Origin: Marimicrobium sp041688425
GTDB taxonomy: Bacteria; Pseudomonadota; Gammaproteobacteria; Pseudomonadales; Halieaceae
DNA: 64,000 nt
Assembly: GCA_041688425.1 (NCBI GenBank)
Contig: JBDNIE010000246.1
Coordinates: 1 to 64,000, forward strand
Direction: 5' to 3'
Below are positions 1 through 9,195 of this stretch, piece after piece; the first letter of the stretch is position 1, and each line of letters starts with the position of its first letter. The notes below the pieces were generated by a model. It saw only the letters and a list, made by a program, of their open reading frames with translations, was not told the DNA's origin and searched no databases. Position numbers and translations under genes: made by a program.

Positions 1-30
1 CAATAATTCTAAGTATGAAGAGGTTACACC

Positions 31-2607
31 ATGTCCAGAAAACAACGTTTGATTGTCTCCCATCTGTCTGCTGCTCTAGCGGTGACATCTGTGGGCATGA
101 TTCCCACTGTTGCCTTCGGCCAGGCTGTACTTGAAGAAGTAGTGGTCACAGCCCGTAAACGGGAGGAGACCATGCAGGAAAGCCCTGTTGCGGTATCCGC
201 GTTCAGTGGCGAAAACCTGGTGGAGCTCGGCATCCGCGATATTTCCGACCTGACCAAAGTGGTGCCGAACATCGACATGTATTCGGGCAATGGCACGACC
301 GGCGCCGGCAACATTTTTATCCGCGGCATCGGCGCGCGCAACACCGGCATCAACTTTGACTCCGGTGTCGGTATCTATGTAGACGGCGTGTATGTGTCGC
401 GTGCAGACGGCGCAGTGCTGGACAACGTCGATGTGCAGAGCGTGCAGGTATTGCGCGGCCCGCAGGGCACACTGTTCGGCAAAAATACAACCGGTGGTGC
501 GATTCTTTACACGACTAATAAGCCGAATGAAGAGCTTGGCGGCCACGTGGAAGTGCGCGGCGGTAATTACAATCAGCAGGACGGCCAGGCTACACTCAAC
601 GTGCCGTTAATAGGCGACACACTGATGTCGCGCATTTCACTCTACCAAACCAAGCGCGACGGCTATGTGCAGAGCGTCATCCCCGAGGGTTTGCCAGAGC
701 AGGCGGCGGGCAACACACCTTTCCTTGAAGACGAGTACAACAACACTAATCGCTGGGGCGGGCAAGCCCAGTTGCGCTGGGTACCCACCGACGACCTGTT
801 GCTTGACCTAAACTACAACTACGGTAAAACCGACCAGAACGCCCGCGGCCAGAACTGCGAGGTCGTCACCGGCATTGATGGCACCGGGTGGCAATCCGCT
901 CTGCAAAATGCTGCGATTATTGTGCCCTCAACCGGACTAACTATCGCCGAGTGGTGTCAAATTAACGATGATCTGGGCCCAGACAAGATCATGGCGAACC
1001 TCGACCCCAACAAGTACGAGGCTGAAGTCAACACCCTTGCCTTTACCGCAAACTGGGACATCAACGATGTATTGAACTTCCAGAGCATCTCATCGTGGCG
1101 TAATACCGAGGGCGGTGAAGTCAACGAGCTTGACGCGATCGGCATCGCACTGCTGGGCCGAAGCAATTTTGAAGGCAATGGTGCCGCGCCGCGCAATACG
1201 GACGCCTACAGTCAGGAATTCCAACTCTCGGGCAGTGCCTTTGATGAAAAGTTAGACTATGTCGTCGGCGCGTTCGGCTTCCATGAGGAGACTGATAAGG
1301 GCGCGACCACTGGACCAACTTTGTTCTTTAACGCATTGGGCACTCCTGATAGAGCTTTTTACAATACTAACCTTACGGAGCTTCTGGCCAAGAACTCGTC
1401 AGTCTCCGCGTTCAGCCAGGCAGACTGGCACTTCGACGATTACTGGACGCTGACTGTAGGCGCTCGCTACACATGGGAAGAGCGCAGAATAACGCGAAGG
1501 TTTCGCGTTCCAGATTTAGCCACACTTTCAACCCAAGGCGATGCGATTTACGATTTCAGCACCTTTTTCAGCTTCCCAAGTGGTCCAGAATCATTTAATC
1601 CTGATCACGAATTTATCGTTCCTCTCGTTACTCCGGCCGGACAAGTCACCTGGAATCCTGCTGCGGGGACGGCCGACCCGAACGCCGACCAGACCAAGCG
1701 ATACGACACCTCCAAAGTGAACCCGATGTTCAGTATTCAACGCACATTTGATGGCATCGGCTTCATGGATTTTGGTAACGCATACTTTACTGTGGCCAAC
1801 GGCTTCCTATCCGGCGGCCTGACAGATACTGTCAGCACGGCTACCGGCTTGGTGGAAGAATACGATCCAGAGGAAGTGTGGAACTACGAACTGGGCTTTA
1901 AAATGGACGCCTGGGGCCGCAAGCTACGCTTAAATACAGCACTTTTTTATACTGATTACAAAGATCGTCAGTTAACCACGGTCCGTATCAATCCTGTGGA
2001 CGGGCGTATTTCCGGCGCGCTGATTAACGCCAAATCGTCTTATATCTCGGGCATAGAATTTGAGGCGGTTGTGCTGCCTGTCGAGAACCTGCAAATTACC
2101 GCCAACATGACCTTCAACGAAAGTGATATCAAAGAGTATGACGACGAGCGCATCACTACCTTTACGCCAGGACAAGCCGTTCCGGAAGGCTGCACCACGC
2201 CAATCGTTGGCGGCACTCCAGTGCTCAACTGCCCTATCGATCGTTCAAACGAAAACCTGCCACGCCTGCCCGATGCGGCGTTCTATATGGCAATACAGTA
2301 CACGTTCGAAACCCAGTATGGCACCATCATGCCATTGGTGTCCGGTTCCTACCGCACCAACCTGGATAACTGCTTTGACTCCTCCAGCTGTCTCTCCGGC
2401 ATTTACAAGGTCAATCAAACTGATATCACTACACGTTTGACCTGGAACTCGCCGGACATGGAATGGCGGGTCACAGCGTATGGCCAGAACCTGACCGATA
2501 ATCGCTACGTAACCGGTGGCACGCCGCTGGTTGATGTCACGTCAACAGCGGGCACCATCTACAACTTGCCGCGTACCTATGGCATAGAAGCTGCTTACAC
2601 CTGGTAA
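31..2607 (+). CDS. TonB-dependent outer-membrane receptor
   Basis: An 858-residue outer-membrane active transporter expected to import a scarce substrate using TonB-ExbBD energy. A signal peptide covers about residues 1-30. It is followed by a TonB-box-like EEVVVTA (35-41), a plug domain (MQESPVAVSAF, then IRGIGARN and LRGPQGTLFGKNTTGGAI) and a 22-strand type barrel ending in an aromatic residue (AYTW). Length and plug motifs fit the large marine TBDR class. The ATG follows an AGAGG ribosome site. The substrate cannot be read from the sequence and no transporter partner lies next to it. Given the steroid-type genes in this window, a hydrophobic substrate is possible but speculative. Transcription converges on msrA across a shared terminator. 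Confidence 0.93.
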   Translation: MSRKQRLIVSHLSAALAVTSVGMIPTVAFGQAVLEEVVVTARKREETMQESPVAVSAFSGENLVELGIRDISDLTKVVPNIDMYSGNGTTGAGNIFIRGIGARNTGINFDSGVGIYVDGVYVSRADGAVLDNVDVQSVQVLRGPQGTLFGKNTTGGAILYTTNKPNEELGGHVEVRGGNYNQQDGQATLNVPLIGDTLMSRISLYQTKRDGYVQSVIPEGLPEQAAGNTPFLEDEYNNTNRWGGQAQLRWVPTDDLLLDLNYNYGKTDQNARGQNCEVVTGIDGTGWQSALQNAAIIVPSTGLTIAEWCQINDDLGPDKIMANLDPNKYEAEVNTLAFTANWDINDVLNFQSISSWRNTEGGEVNELDAIGIALLGRSNFEGNGAAPRNTDAYSQEFQLSGSAFDEKLDYVVGAFGFHEETDKGATTGPTLFFNALGTPDRAFYNTNLTELLAKNSSVSAFSQADWHFDDYWTLTVGARYTWEERRITRRFRVPDLATLSTQGDAIYDFSTFFSFPSGPESFNPDHEFIVPLVTPAGQVTWNPAAGTADPNADQTKRYDTSKVNPMFSIQRTFDGIGFMDFGNAYFTVANGFLSGGLTDTVSTATGLVEEYDPEEVWNYELGFKMDAWGRKLRLNTALFYTDYKDRQLTTVRINPVDGRISGALINAKSSYISGIEFEAVVLPVENLQITANMTFNESDIKEYDDERITTFTPGQAVPEGCTTPIVGGTPVLNCPIDRSNENLPRLPDAAFYMAIQYTFETQYGTIMPLVSGSYRTNLDNCFDSSSCLSGIYKVNQTDITTRLTWNSPDMEWRVTAYGQNLTDNRYVTGGTPLVDVTSTAGTIYNLPRTYGIEAAYTW

Positions 2608-2619
2608 ATTGTGCTAAAA

Positions 2620-2656
2620 AAAAGGGCCGGAATGATCTGATCATTCCGGCCCTTTT
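2620..2656. terminator. Bidirectional intrinsic terminator
   Basis: Perfect 16-bp stem (2620-2635 pairs with 2641-2656) with a 5-nt loop, an A-run before the left arm and a T-run ending the right arm. It lies between the convergent TonB receptor and msrA genes and can serve both. The minus-strand side has the longer U-tract. Confidence 0.9.
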
Positions 2657-2675
2657 GCGTTGTGAGGTGAATTTT

Positions 2676-3332
2676 TCAGTCGATTTGCAGCCCCCCAGGA
2701 CATGCCACCCCGGTTCCCCCCAGACCGCAATACCCGCCCGGATTCTTGGCGAGGTACTGCTGATGATAATCCTCAGCGTAATAAAACACCCCCGCGGACT
2801 CGATCTCAGTAGTAATAGCCGCGTATCCCGCTGCATCTAATGCGTCCTGGAAAGCCGCTTTAGATGCAGCCGCCTGCGCGGCCTGCATTTCATCGAAGGT
2901 GTAAATGCCTGAGCGATACTGGGTGCCCATGTCATTGCCCTGACGCATACCCTGTGTAGGATTATGTCCTTCCCAAAACACTTTCAATAGTTGCTCATAA
3001 CGGATGCGCGCTGGATCAAACACGACCAACACGACTTCGTTGTGCCCGGTTCGCCCACTGCACACTTCATGATAGGTCGGATTGGGTGTCTCTCCCGCGG
3101 CGTATCCGGCAGCGGTTGTGTAGACACCATCAAGCTGCCAGAACGTGCGTTCCACGCCCCAGAAACACCCCATACCAAACACGGCCTGCTGCAGGTTTTT
3201 CGCAAAAGGTCCGCACAGTGGGTTGCCGTTGACAAAGTGCGCGGCCGGAACAGGCATCTTCTGCGTGCGCCCGGGAAGCGCGGTCTCGGGGGTTGGCATA
3301 GCGTGTTTCCTGCGAATATCAAAAAGGCTCAT
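2676..3332 (-). CDS. msrA: Peptide-methionine (S)-S-oxide reductase
   Basis: Reduces S-epimers of methionine sulfoxide in proteins and free methionine; a cytosolic oxidative-damage repair enzyme. The 218-residue product carries the catalytic GCFWGVE motif (Cys about 56), the GTQYRSGIY substrate segment, the FYYAEDYHQQYL segment and two C-terminal cysteines in GYCGLGGTGVAC for recycling. The start is the ATG encoding MSLFDIRR, because it matches the N-terminus of E. coli MsrA and has a TGGAGG site 2 nt upstream; a longer open frame to 3353 lacks a good start. It is transcribed towards the TonB receptor and diverges from the PhoD gene. Confidence 0.97.
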   Translation of the reverse strand: MSLFDIRRKHAMPTPETALPGRTQKMPVPAAHFVNGNPLCGPFAKNLQQAVFGMGCFWGVERTFWQLDGVYTTAAGYAAGETPNPTYHEVCSGRTGHNEVVLVVFDPARIRYEQLLKVFWEGHNPTQGMRQGNDMGTQYRSGIYTFDEMQAAQAAASKAAFQDALDAAGYAAITTEIESAGVFYYAEDYHQQYLAKNPGGYCGLGGTGVACPGGLQID

Positions 3333-3397
3333 AGCCTCCAAGTATAGCCACAAATGTTATAAAGTGGTTGGCTTCCACCCCAAAAGACCCAATAACA

Positions 3398-5449
3398 ATG
3401 CCCATCACTCGCAGAAACCTGCTGGGATTATTGTCCAGCAGCACATTTTTCCTGACCGTCTCGGCAGGACGCGCTTTTGCCGCGCGCTTGCCGGCGGACT
3501 CATCACCGCTGGATTTTCCACAAGGCGTAGCCTCTGGCGACCCGCAGCCGCAAGGCATCATGCTGTGGACCCGCGCGGTGCCGGCCAAACCCACCGCGGG
3601 ACCGATAAGCCTGCTCCTGCAGGTCAGTAGTGAGCGCGATTTTTCGACACTGTTGCTGCAAGAACAATTGCACACTGGCACCGATGCCGACTACACAGTG
3701 CGCACCTACGTCAGCGGCTTAACGCCAAACTCGCAGTATTACTATCGCTTTCTCGGCGGCCTGTCCTCGGATAGCAGCACTATGAAAAATGGCGAGGCGT
3801 CCGTGTCACGAACCGGGCGTACGCGCACCGCACCCGCTGCCGACGAGCCCAGCCGGGTGAATCTGGCCTTCGCCAGTTGCCAGAGCTTTGAACAGGGTTA
3901 CTATGGCAGTTGGGCCCGTATGCTGGCAGATGATCATGCTGCGGCGGCGGAGGACCGCATTGATTTTGTGTTACATCTGGGCGATTTCATCTATGAACGA
4001 TGCTGGAAAACACTTCCCGATGGTCGCCCGCTGCCGAGGATAGTACCGCCGTTCCCCGACGGGGTAGACACGCCCAAGAACCGCTATGCGGTGTCGCTGG
4101 CCGACTATCGGCATCTTTACAAAATCTACCTGAGTGATCCACACCTGCAGGAGGCGCGTGCTAACTGGCCGTTCATCTGCACTTGGGACGACCACGAGTT
4201 TGCCAACGACGGTTACCAGAGTTATGTCACCTATGACACTCCCAGTGTAATGGCGGCTCAGCGCAAACTTGATGCCAACCAGGCCTGGTTCGAGTTTATT
4301 CCTGCGGTACTCGATGAGCTCGAAGACCAACCTGCCCACAATTTTTCGCCCCTCGAACTGGAGGGTGACGACGCGGCCCAAAACCGCGCAGCCGTCAGCA
4401 GCTTGCGTATTTACCGCAAGCTACATTGGGGTAAATATGTTGACATCGTATTGACTGACAGTCGCAGTTACCGCAGCGAAGCCTGCCTGCCAGACGGCTT
4501 TTCCACCACGCTGGGTTTACCGCTCAATACTGTGGATCTGGTTGCCATTGCGGATGCAGGCAGCGCCTATGCCGACGGCCAACCGCCCACCACTCTGGGA
4601 TACGGCGATGGCACAGTGGCTAATCCGGCTCGCGAGCGCGCACCCGGTAGCTTGCTGGGTCAAGAGCAGAGAGAATGGTTTCTTGACGTGGTGAAAACCT
4701 CCTCAGCGCCCTGGAAGATCTGGGCCAACGCACTGCCGCTGCTGCCCATGCGGCTCGATATGTCGTCGCTACCGATGACGGGCTACGAGGACAGTATTTT
4801 TAGCATAGACGGCTGGGCCGGCTACCCTTATGAACTGGGCATGCTGTTAGGCGAGATCGAAAGCGTGGGAATTACTGGCGTAGTGTCGCTCTCGGGTGAC
4901 CATCATATGCACGGCGCCGGCACGGCGCAGCGTTCGACCACCGATCCCACTGCGCGCCCCGTCGCGGTCGACTTTAATGTCGCAGGTATAAGCTCCGCGC
5001 CTCTTTTCGAGGATTTGCTCGCCGTCGCCAGGAAAGACCACCCGGACTTTGCCTCTCTTGTATACCGCCAGACGGATAGCACTGTGAATGGCGGCGTGGA
5101 GCCCGTCTGGAATATTTCGATGCTGGATGGCGTTGTGGCCGCCTATGCCTATAACAAAACAGGGTTGGCTGGACTGCCGGACTTGCTGGGGCCCAACGCC
5201 GCCAACCCCGGCTTACGCTACGTGGATACCACAGCCAATGGATACGGTTTAGTGACAATTAAGAAGAACGAGCTGCATGTCCGATTAATCACCATTGAGG
5301 ATTGCCGCAGGGACTTTGCGCAGGCACCCGCCATCAGGCACGTCGCTAAGTTTAGTCTCCCGCACTGGGAGAAAGGCGCACTACCGCAATTGGCGGGCCC
5401 GGATTTTGAAGGCGACCCGCCCTTCCCTTTCAAGGCGGGGACGGTGTAA
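3398..5449 (+). CDS. phoD: PhoD-family alkaline phosphatase (phosphodiesterase), Tat-exported
   Basis: A 683-residue secreted metallophosphoesterase, probably releasing phosphate from phosphomono- or diesters in the periplasm or outside the cell. The N-terminus MPITRRNLLGLL is a twin-arginine signal, followed by a PhoD N-terminal domain (FPQGVASGDPQPQGIMLWTR). The catalytic domain shows LAFASCQSF, LHLGDFIYE, TWDDHEFANDGY and LSGDHHMHG, the usual metal and active-site residues (Ca/Fe in the family). I start at ATG 3398 because it opens the Tat signal; the TTG at 3368 is weaker. A single gene; no Pho box is evident upstream. It is longer than B. subtilis PhoD (about 580 residues), with inserts between the DDHE and GDHH motifs. 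Confidence 0.9.
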   Translation: MPITRRNLLGLLSSSTFFLTVSAGRAFAARLPADSSPLDFPQGVASGDPQPQGIMLWTRAVPAKPTAGPISLLLQVSSERDFSTLLLQEQLHTGTDADYTVRTYVSGLTPNSQYYYRFLGGLSSDSSTMKNGEASVSRTGRTRTAPAADEPSRVNLAFASCQSFEQGYYGSWARMLADDHAAAAEDRIDFVLHLGDFIYERCWKTLPDGRPLPRIVPPFPDGVDTPKNRYAVSLADYRHLYKIYLSDPHLQEARANWPFICTWDDHEFANDGYQSYVTYDTPSVMAAQRKLDANQAWFEFIPAVLDELEDQPAHNFSPLELEGDDAAQNRAAVSSLRIYRKLHWGKYVDIVLTDSRSYRSEACLPDGFSTTLGLPLNTVDLVAIADAGSAYADGQPPTTLGYGDGTVANPARERAPGSLLGQEQREWFLDVVKTSSAPWKIWANALPLLPMRLDMSSLPMTGYEDSIFSIDGWAGYPYELGMLLGEIESVGITGVVSLSGDHHMHGAGTAQRSTTDPTARPVAVDFNVAGISSAPLFEDLLAVARKDHPDFASLVYRQTDSTVNGGVEPVWNISMLDGVVAAYAYNKTGLAGLPDLLGPNAANPGLRYVDTTANGYGLVTIKKNELHVRLITIEDCRRDFAQAPAIRHVAKFSLPHWEKGALPQLAGPDFEGDPPFPFKAGTV

Positions 5450-5571
5450 GCTGAGGGGTATTTTCACGCCATTGTCACAAAGACTGCATAGTATCCACCC
5501 GGTTGGATCACTAATCCGGGGTAGCCCCGGGTACGTACTAAAAAGGTGAGGCAAATGCACGGTAACGCACT

Positions 5572-5817
5572 ATGAATACACCGACTACACCACGAATCAA
5601 CGCTCAGGAGCTCTCCAGTCGCAAGCTCTGGCAGTTAGCTGAAACGCGCACTAAAGATGAAATCAGCGCCGATGAACTGACGGATGTTATTGCCGAGTTA
5701 GCCAAACGCTGCCATGACTTGGACACACTGCAGCAGATTGGTCAGCTCAAGGACACACAGCAGGGCCAGAGCCCCCCTGCGGCATCTACTGATTTAACTA
5801 CTGAACTCGCCACCTGA
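5572..5817 (+). CDS. Small conserved-looking protein, first gene of VWA/J-domain unit
   Basis: An 81-residue, mostly charged protein predicted to be helical (LSSRKLWQLAETRTKDEISADELTDVIAEL) with no signal peptide, membrane segment or cysteine pair; its C-terminal 25 residues look disordered. I do not recognise a family. Its stop lies 14 nt before the start of the VWA-like gene, and that gene is close to a J-domain gene, so the three probably form one transcript. A role as adaptor or regulator of its neighbours is only a guess. Confidence 0.6.
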   Translation: MNTPTTPRINAQELSSRKLWQLAETRTKDEISADELTDVIAELAKRCHDLDTLQQIGQLKDTQQGQSPPAASTDLTTELAT

Positions 5818-5831
5818 CTAACGACTACACT

Positions 5832-6518
5832 ATGGCCAAACCCCCCGCAGAACGCTCGTCTCCAAAGGCGATCGCACAATTTTTGCAGAAAAGCAGGGAC
5901 ATTTCACAATTCGTTGAGCAACAACCGCGCCTTATGTTTGCTGTCGATGCCACCGCCAGTCGACAACCCACCTGGGATCGTGCCACGCAGCTGCAGCAGG
6001 AAATGTTTGTCATCAGCAACAAGGTGGCGTCTCTCAGTGTGCAGCTGTGTTATTTTCGCGGCTTCAGTAATTTCCGTGCCAGCCGTTGGCTGAGCGATAG
6101 CGAAGAACTCGCCGCTCTGATGGGAAAAGTGCGCTGCGAAGGTGGTCATACACAGATTGCAAGACTGCTGAAACATGCCCAGAGCGAGCACCGCAAGACA
6201 GCAGTGCGCGCGCTGGTGTTTATCGGCGATGCCGTGGAGGAAAGCCCGGACGGCCTGTGCAACCTCGCCGGGCAGTGCGGCATGTTGCGCTTACCCCTTT
6301 TCCTTTTTCAGGAGGGACCTGACCGCATGGTGGAGCAAACCTTCCGCAGCATGGCCAAGCTCAGCGGTGGCGCCTATGCCCGCTTTGACGGCAGCAGTGC
6401 GACGAAACTGGCCGGTTTACTCAGCGCCGTAGCCAGCTTTGCCAGCGGCGGTCATGCCGCCCTTGAAAAACGCGGCGGAGACAGTGCTAAACTGTTACTC
6501 CAACAGCTGAAATCCTGA
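5832..6518 (+). CDS. VWA-like (von Willebrand factor A) domain protein
   Basis: A 228-residue cytosolic protein. MIDAS-type metal-site elements are visible: DATAS at 39-43 (DxTxS), Thr107 in GGHTQIARLL, and Asp133 in FIGDAVEE after a hydrophobic strand. The order and spacing fit a VWA Rossmann fold. No signal peptide or membrane segment is seen. VWA proteins mediate metal-dependent protein-protein contacts, often with chaperone or ATPase partners. It lies 8 nt upstream of a membrane J-domain gene, so a joint chaperone function is plausible. The exact activity is unknown. Confidence 0.75.
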   Translation: MAKPPAERSSPKAIAQFLQKSRDISQFVEQQPRLMFAVDATASRQPTWDRATQLQQEMFVISNKVASLSVQLCYFRGFSNFRASRWLSDSEELAALMGKVRCEGGHTQIARLLKHAQSEHRKTAVRALVFIGDAVEESPDGLCNLAGQCGMLRLPLFLFQEGPDRMVEQTFRSMAKLSGGAYARFDGSSATKLAGLLSAVASFASGGHAALEKRGGDSAKLLLQQLKS

Positions 6519-6526
6519 GAGACACC

Positions 6527-7243
6527 GTGGGTAAACTCCTACTATTTATGGCGGTCATCGCCGTTATTTACATCTTGATGCGTCGAGCGCAGGCCTTGCC
6601 GCCCCATAAGCGGAGGGCTGAATACATCAAACTGGGTCTAGGCATCGCACTTTTCATTACGGTTATGCTGGCGGCGACGGGCCGCATGAACTGGCTTGGG
6701 GCAGCGTTCACCGGGTTATTGGTGGCCGCGCGCCAAGGCCTGCCACTCGTAATACGACTCTTCCCCATGCTGGCCGGCCTGCGAAATAAGAGCGCCTCGG
6801 CGAGCGGCCAAAACTCCACCGTAGAGACGCCCCTACTGCGCATGCAGTTGGATCACGACTCCGGCGACTTACAGGGCGAGATCCTTAAGGGCAGCTTCCA
6901 TGGATGGCGCCTGGCAGATATGGACCGACAACAACTAGAGGATTTCTTCACCTATTGCAAAAGTGAAGACGCCGACTCCGTGCAGCTTCTGGATAGCTAC
7001 CTGCAACAACGATTCCCCGGCGATCCCGGATTTAGCGGCGGGCAACAACAGGCCAGTCCGGGCAGCAGCCATGCCATGAATCGCGCTGACGCATTGGCCG
7101 CACTGGGTTTACAGGAGGACGCAACGGAGAAAGAGATCGTTGCGGCTCACCGCAAACTAATCCAGAAATTGCACCCTGATCGCGGCGGCAACGACTACCT
7201 CGCCGCGCAGATTAACCAGGCCAAGGATCTGCTGCTGGGGTGA
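6527..7243 (+). CDS. Membrane-anchored J-domain protein (DnaJ-like co-chaperone)
   Basis: A 238-residue protein with an N-terminal membrane helix (about 3-18), one or two further hydrophobic stretches (about 36-72) and a C-terminal J domain (about 178-238) containing HPD at 216-218 (KLHPDRGGND). A J domain at the C-terminus behind a membrane anchor is the Pam18/Tim14-like or DjlA-like arrangement, which recruits DnaK/Hsp70 to the membrane. No zinc-finger or CTD substrate domains are present. GTG start at 6527, 8 nt after the VWA-like stop. Probably works with the VWA protein and DnaK; the client is unknown. Confidence 0.85.
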   Translation: MGKLLLFMAVIAVIYILMRRAQALPPHKRRAEYIKLGLGIALFITVMLAATGRMNWLGAAFTGLLVAARQGLPLVIRLFPMLAGLRNKSASASGQNSTVETPLLRMQLDHDSGDLQGEILKGSFHGWRLADMDRQQLEDFFTYCKSEDADSVQLLDSYLQQRFPGDPGFSGGQQQASPGSSHAMNRADALAALGLQEDATEKEIVAAHRKLIQKLHPDRGGNDYLAAQINQAKDLLLG

Positions 7244-7313
7244 CGTCAAAGCTGGCTTAGAATCGCGCAAATGCTTACACTTGCGCGCAGATTTTTGAGG
7301 AAATACGAATCCC

Positions 7314-7598
7314 GTGACTGCTGTATTCATCGTTCGCAACCAACTTGGCCACTACTGGGGTAAGAGCAAAGTCTGGGTGGACGGTTCCAGCCCCAAGACC
7401 GTGATGCGCGCGAAGCACGAGGACGAGGCCATCAATACACTGGTTGAACTGAGCTCGCGCGATATCGAACTGCGCGGCGCAGTCATCGCAGCGCCATTAT
7501 CGGAGCGTGGTGAACCCATCATCGAACCGAGCCAGATACCACTGCTGCTGGAAGAACCTGAACACTGCAACCTGACGAGGATCGTAGACATACCATGA
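7314..7598 (+). CDS. Small conserved protein upstream of htpX
   Basis: A 94-residue cytosolic protein starting at GTG (MTAVFIVRNQLGHYWGKSKVWVDG). No recognised domain; the start looks like a small beta-rich fold, with acidic residues towards the C-terminus. Its stop codon overlaps the htpX start in an ATGA junction, so the two are translationally coupled and probably function together or are co-regulated. I cannot assign an activity. Confidence 0.7.
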   Translation: MTAVFIVRNQLGHYWGKSKVWVDGSSPKTVMRAKHEDEAINTLVELSSRDIELRGAVIAAPLSERGEPIIEPSQIPLLLEEPEHCNLTRIVDIP

Positions 7599-8476
7599 GA
7601 ATTCTTCTGTTTCTTGCCACCAACATGGCCGTGCTGTTGCTGGTCAGCATCATCTTCAATATGCTGGGGATGCAGGGCATACTGGCGGAGAACGGCGTGG
7701 ACCTGAACCTGGGCGCGCTACTGATAATGTGCGCCGTGTTCGGATTTGGCGGCTCCCTGATTTCGCTGTTCCTGTCCAAGTGGATGGCCAAGCGCAGCAC
7801 CGGTGCCTATGTCATCGAACAACCGCGCAATCGCGACGAACAATGGTTGGTGGACACAGTAAAGGAACTGGCCGCTGAAGCTCGCATTGGTATGCCGGAA
7901 GTCGCGATATTTCCATCAGAGGCATCCAACGCCTTTGCTACCGGCTGGAACCGCAACAAGGCACTCGTGGCAGTCAGCGCGGGCATGCTGCAACGCTTCA
8001 AACCAGAAGAAGTCAGAGCTGTAATGGCGCATGAAATCGGTCACGTAGCCAACGGCGATATGGTGACACTCACACTGATACAGGGTGTGATAAATACTTT
8101 TGTTATTTTCCTGGCGCGCATCATTGGCCACACCGTGGACCGGGTGATCTTCAAAAACGAGCGAGGCTACGGCATTGGTTACTTCGTAGTGACGATTATC
8201 GCGCAACTGGTGCTCAGCTTCCTGGCCAGCGCTATCGTATTCCGGTTCTCCCGTTGGCGCGAATATCGGGCTGATCATGCCGGTGCCACGCTGACCTCAA
8301 AGGCCCATATGATCGCCGCGCTGCAAAGGTTACAACAGGAACAGGGCCAACATCAGGACCTTCCCAATGAGATGACCGCTTTTGGCATCAGCGAGCAAAT
8401 GAAGCAGGGGCTTGCCGGACTATTCAGCTCGCACCCGCCGCTGGAAGATAGAATTAAGGCCTTGCAAGCGGCTTGA
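7595..8476 (+). CDS. htpX: Inner-membrane zinc metalloprotease HtpX
   Basis: M48-family membrane protease that degrades misfolded or damaged inner-membrane proteins alongside FtsH. The 293 residues match the family length. Two N-terminal membrane helices (about 4-25 and 35-55), zinc motif HEIGH in VMAHEIGHVANGDM, two further hydrophobic segments (VINTFVIFLARIIG and a stretch around YFVVTIIAQLVLSFL), and the third-ligand region REYRADHAGA are all present. It ends SSHPPLEDRIKAL, typical of the family. Coupled to the preceding small gene by an ATGA overlap. Its 3' end overlaps the convergent EthD-family gene by 23 nt. Confidence 0.97.
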   Translation: MRILLFLATNMAVLLLVSIIFNMLGMQGILAENGVDLNLGALLIMCAVFGFGGSLISLFLSKWMAKRSTGAYVIEQPRNRDEQWLVDTVKELAAEARIGMPEVAIFPSEASNAFATGWNRNKALVAVSAGMLQRFKPEEVRAVMAHEIGHVANGDMVTLTLIQGVINTFVIFLARIIGHTVDRVIFKNERGYGIGYFVVTIIAQLVLSFLASAIVFRFSRWREYRADHAGATLTSKAHMIAALQRLQQEQGQHQDLPNEMTAFGISEQMKQGLAGLFSSHPPLEDRIKALQAA

Positions 8477-9173
8477 TCAGATACTCGCTCATGGGAAGAA
8501 CGTCAATCTGTGCAAAATCGATAAAGCGTGAGCAGCTCTCCATCATGGCTGACATGTTCTTCTTCAGCAGTGCCTCATCACCGCCGCTAGCGTAAAAGGC
8601 GTGGTCTGAGGTCATGGCCTCCGGTGGGAAGTTCTCCTCGACGATCGCGTGGCACGGCACGGCATCGTCGCTCAACTGGCGCACTACGAGGTTCTGGCGA
8701 TAGCCAAACGTCGACTGCGTGTCGATAGCAATTTGAGTATGACTGTCCTTCCACACAGCCAGCCATTCCTGTGTATCCATAGCCGCCGGTGACGACATAA
8801 ACACCACATGACACATGCCGTAGACCCGTTCGCCAGGCTTCGATGGATGCATCTGCTGATTCACCAGCGGCTCCGCTTCCGCCACCAGATACCCGCACTT
8901 GCGATCAACATAGCCATCGATCAGCGGCTCCCAGCTCGCTGCAGCGCCCGCATAATCCACCCACAGCGACAGCATTGCATCCGGCGCTGGCGCGTGACTT
9001 TCCATACGTCGACCCGCCGCCGCCGCCACCGCGCTGTCGGCAACACAAAGGCGCAGGCCATGCACACCTTCAAGATCGCTGAGTTTGGGTGCGAGCTGCT
9101 GCAACAGCTCATCGCGAAAATCGTCACTGCTCAAAGCTGGCAATTTCCACAGTGGATAAAGCAATTTCTCCAT
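8454..9173 (-). CDS. EthD-like domain protein
   Basis: A 239-residue protein with two ferredoxin-like EthD-type halves (about 1-110 and 115-235); the second half has WLAVWKDSHTQIAIDTQ and MSEYLIKPL, resembling EthD/dimeric alpha-beta barrel proteins. EthD proteins occur beside degradation operons but their chemistry is poorly defined. Start at ATG 9173, preceded by a GGAGAG ribosome site; the frame upstream to 9230 overlaps the SDR gene. It follows the hydroxysteroid-dehydrogenase-like SDR by 22 nt, so it is the second gene of a two-gene operon. The 3' end overlaps htpX. Confidence 0.75.
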   Translation of the reverse strand: MEKLLYPLWKLPALSSDDFRDELLQQLAPKLSDLEGVHGLRLCVADSAVAAAAGRRMESHAPAPDAMLSLWVDYAGAAASWEPLIDGYVDRKCGYLVAEAEPLVNQQMHPSKPGERVYGMCHVVFMSSPAAMDTQEWLAVWKDSHTQIAIDTQSTFGYRQNLVVRQLSDDAVPCHAIVEENFPPEAMTSDHAFYASGGDEALLKKNMSAMMESCSRFIDFAQIDVLPMSEYLIKPLARP

Positions 9174-9195
9174 GGTTCGCTCTCCGCTTTGCTGG

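Noticed and set aside
5516..5530. CCGGGG-tag-CCCCGG hairpin downstream of phoD
   Set aside because: No U-tract follows; could be a cruciform or a fold in the next leader, but I cannot support a terminator.
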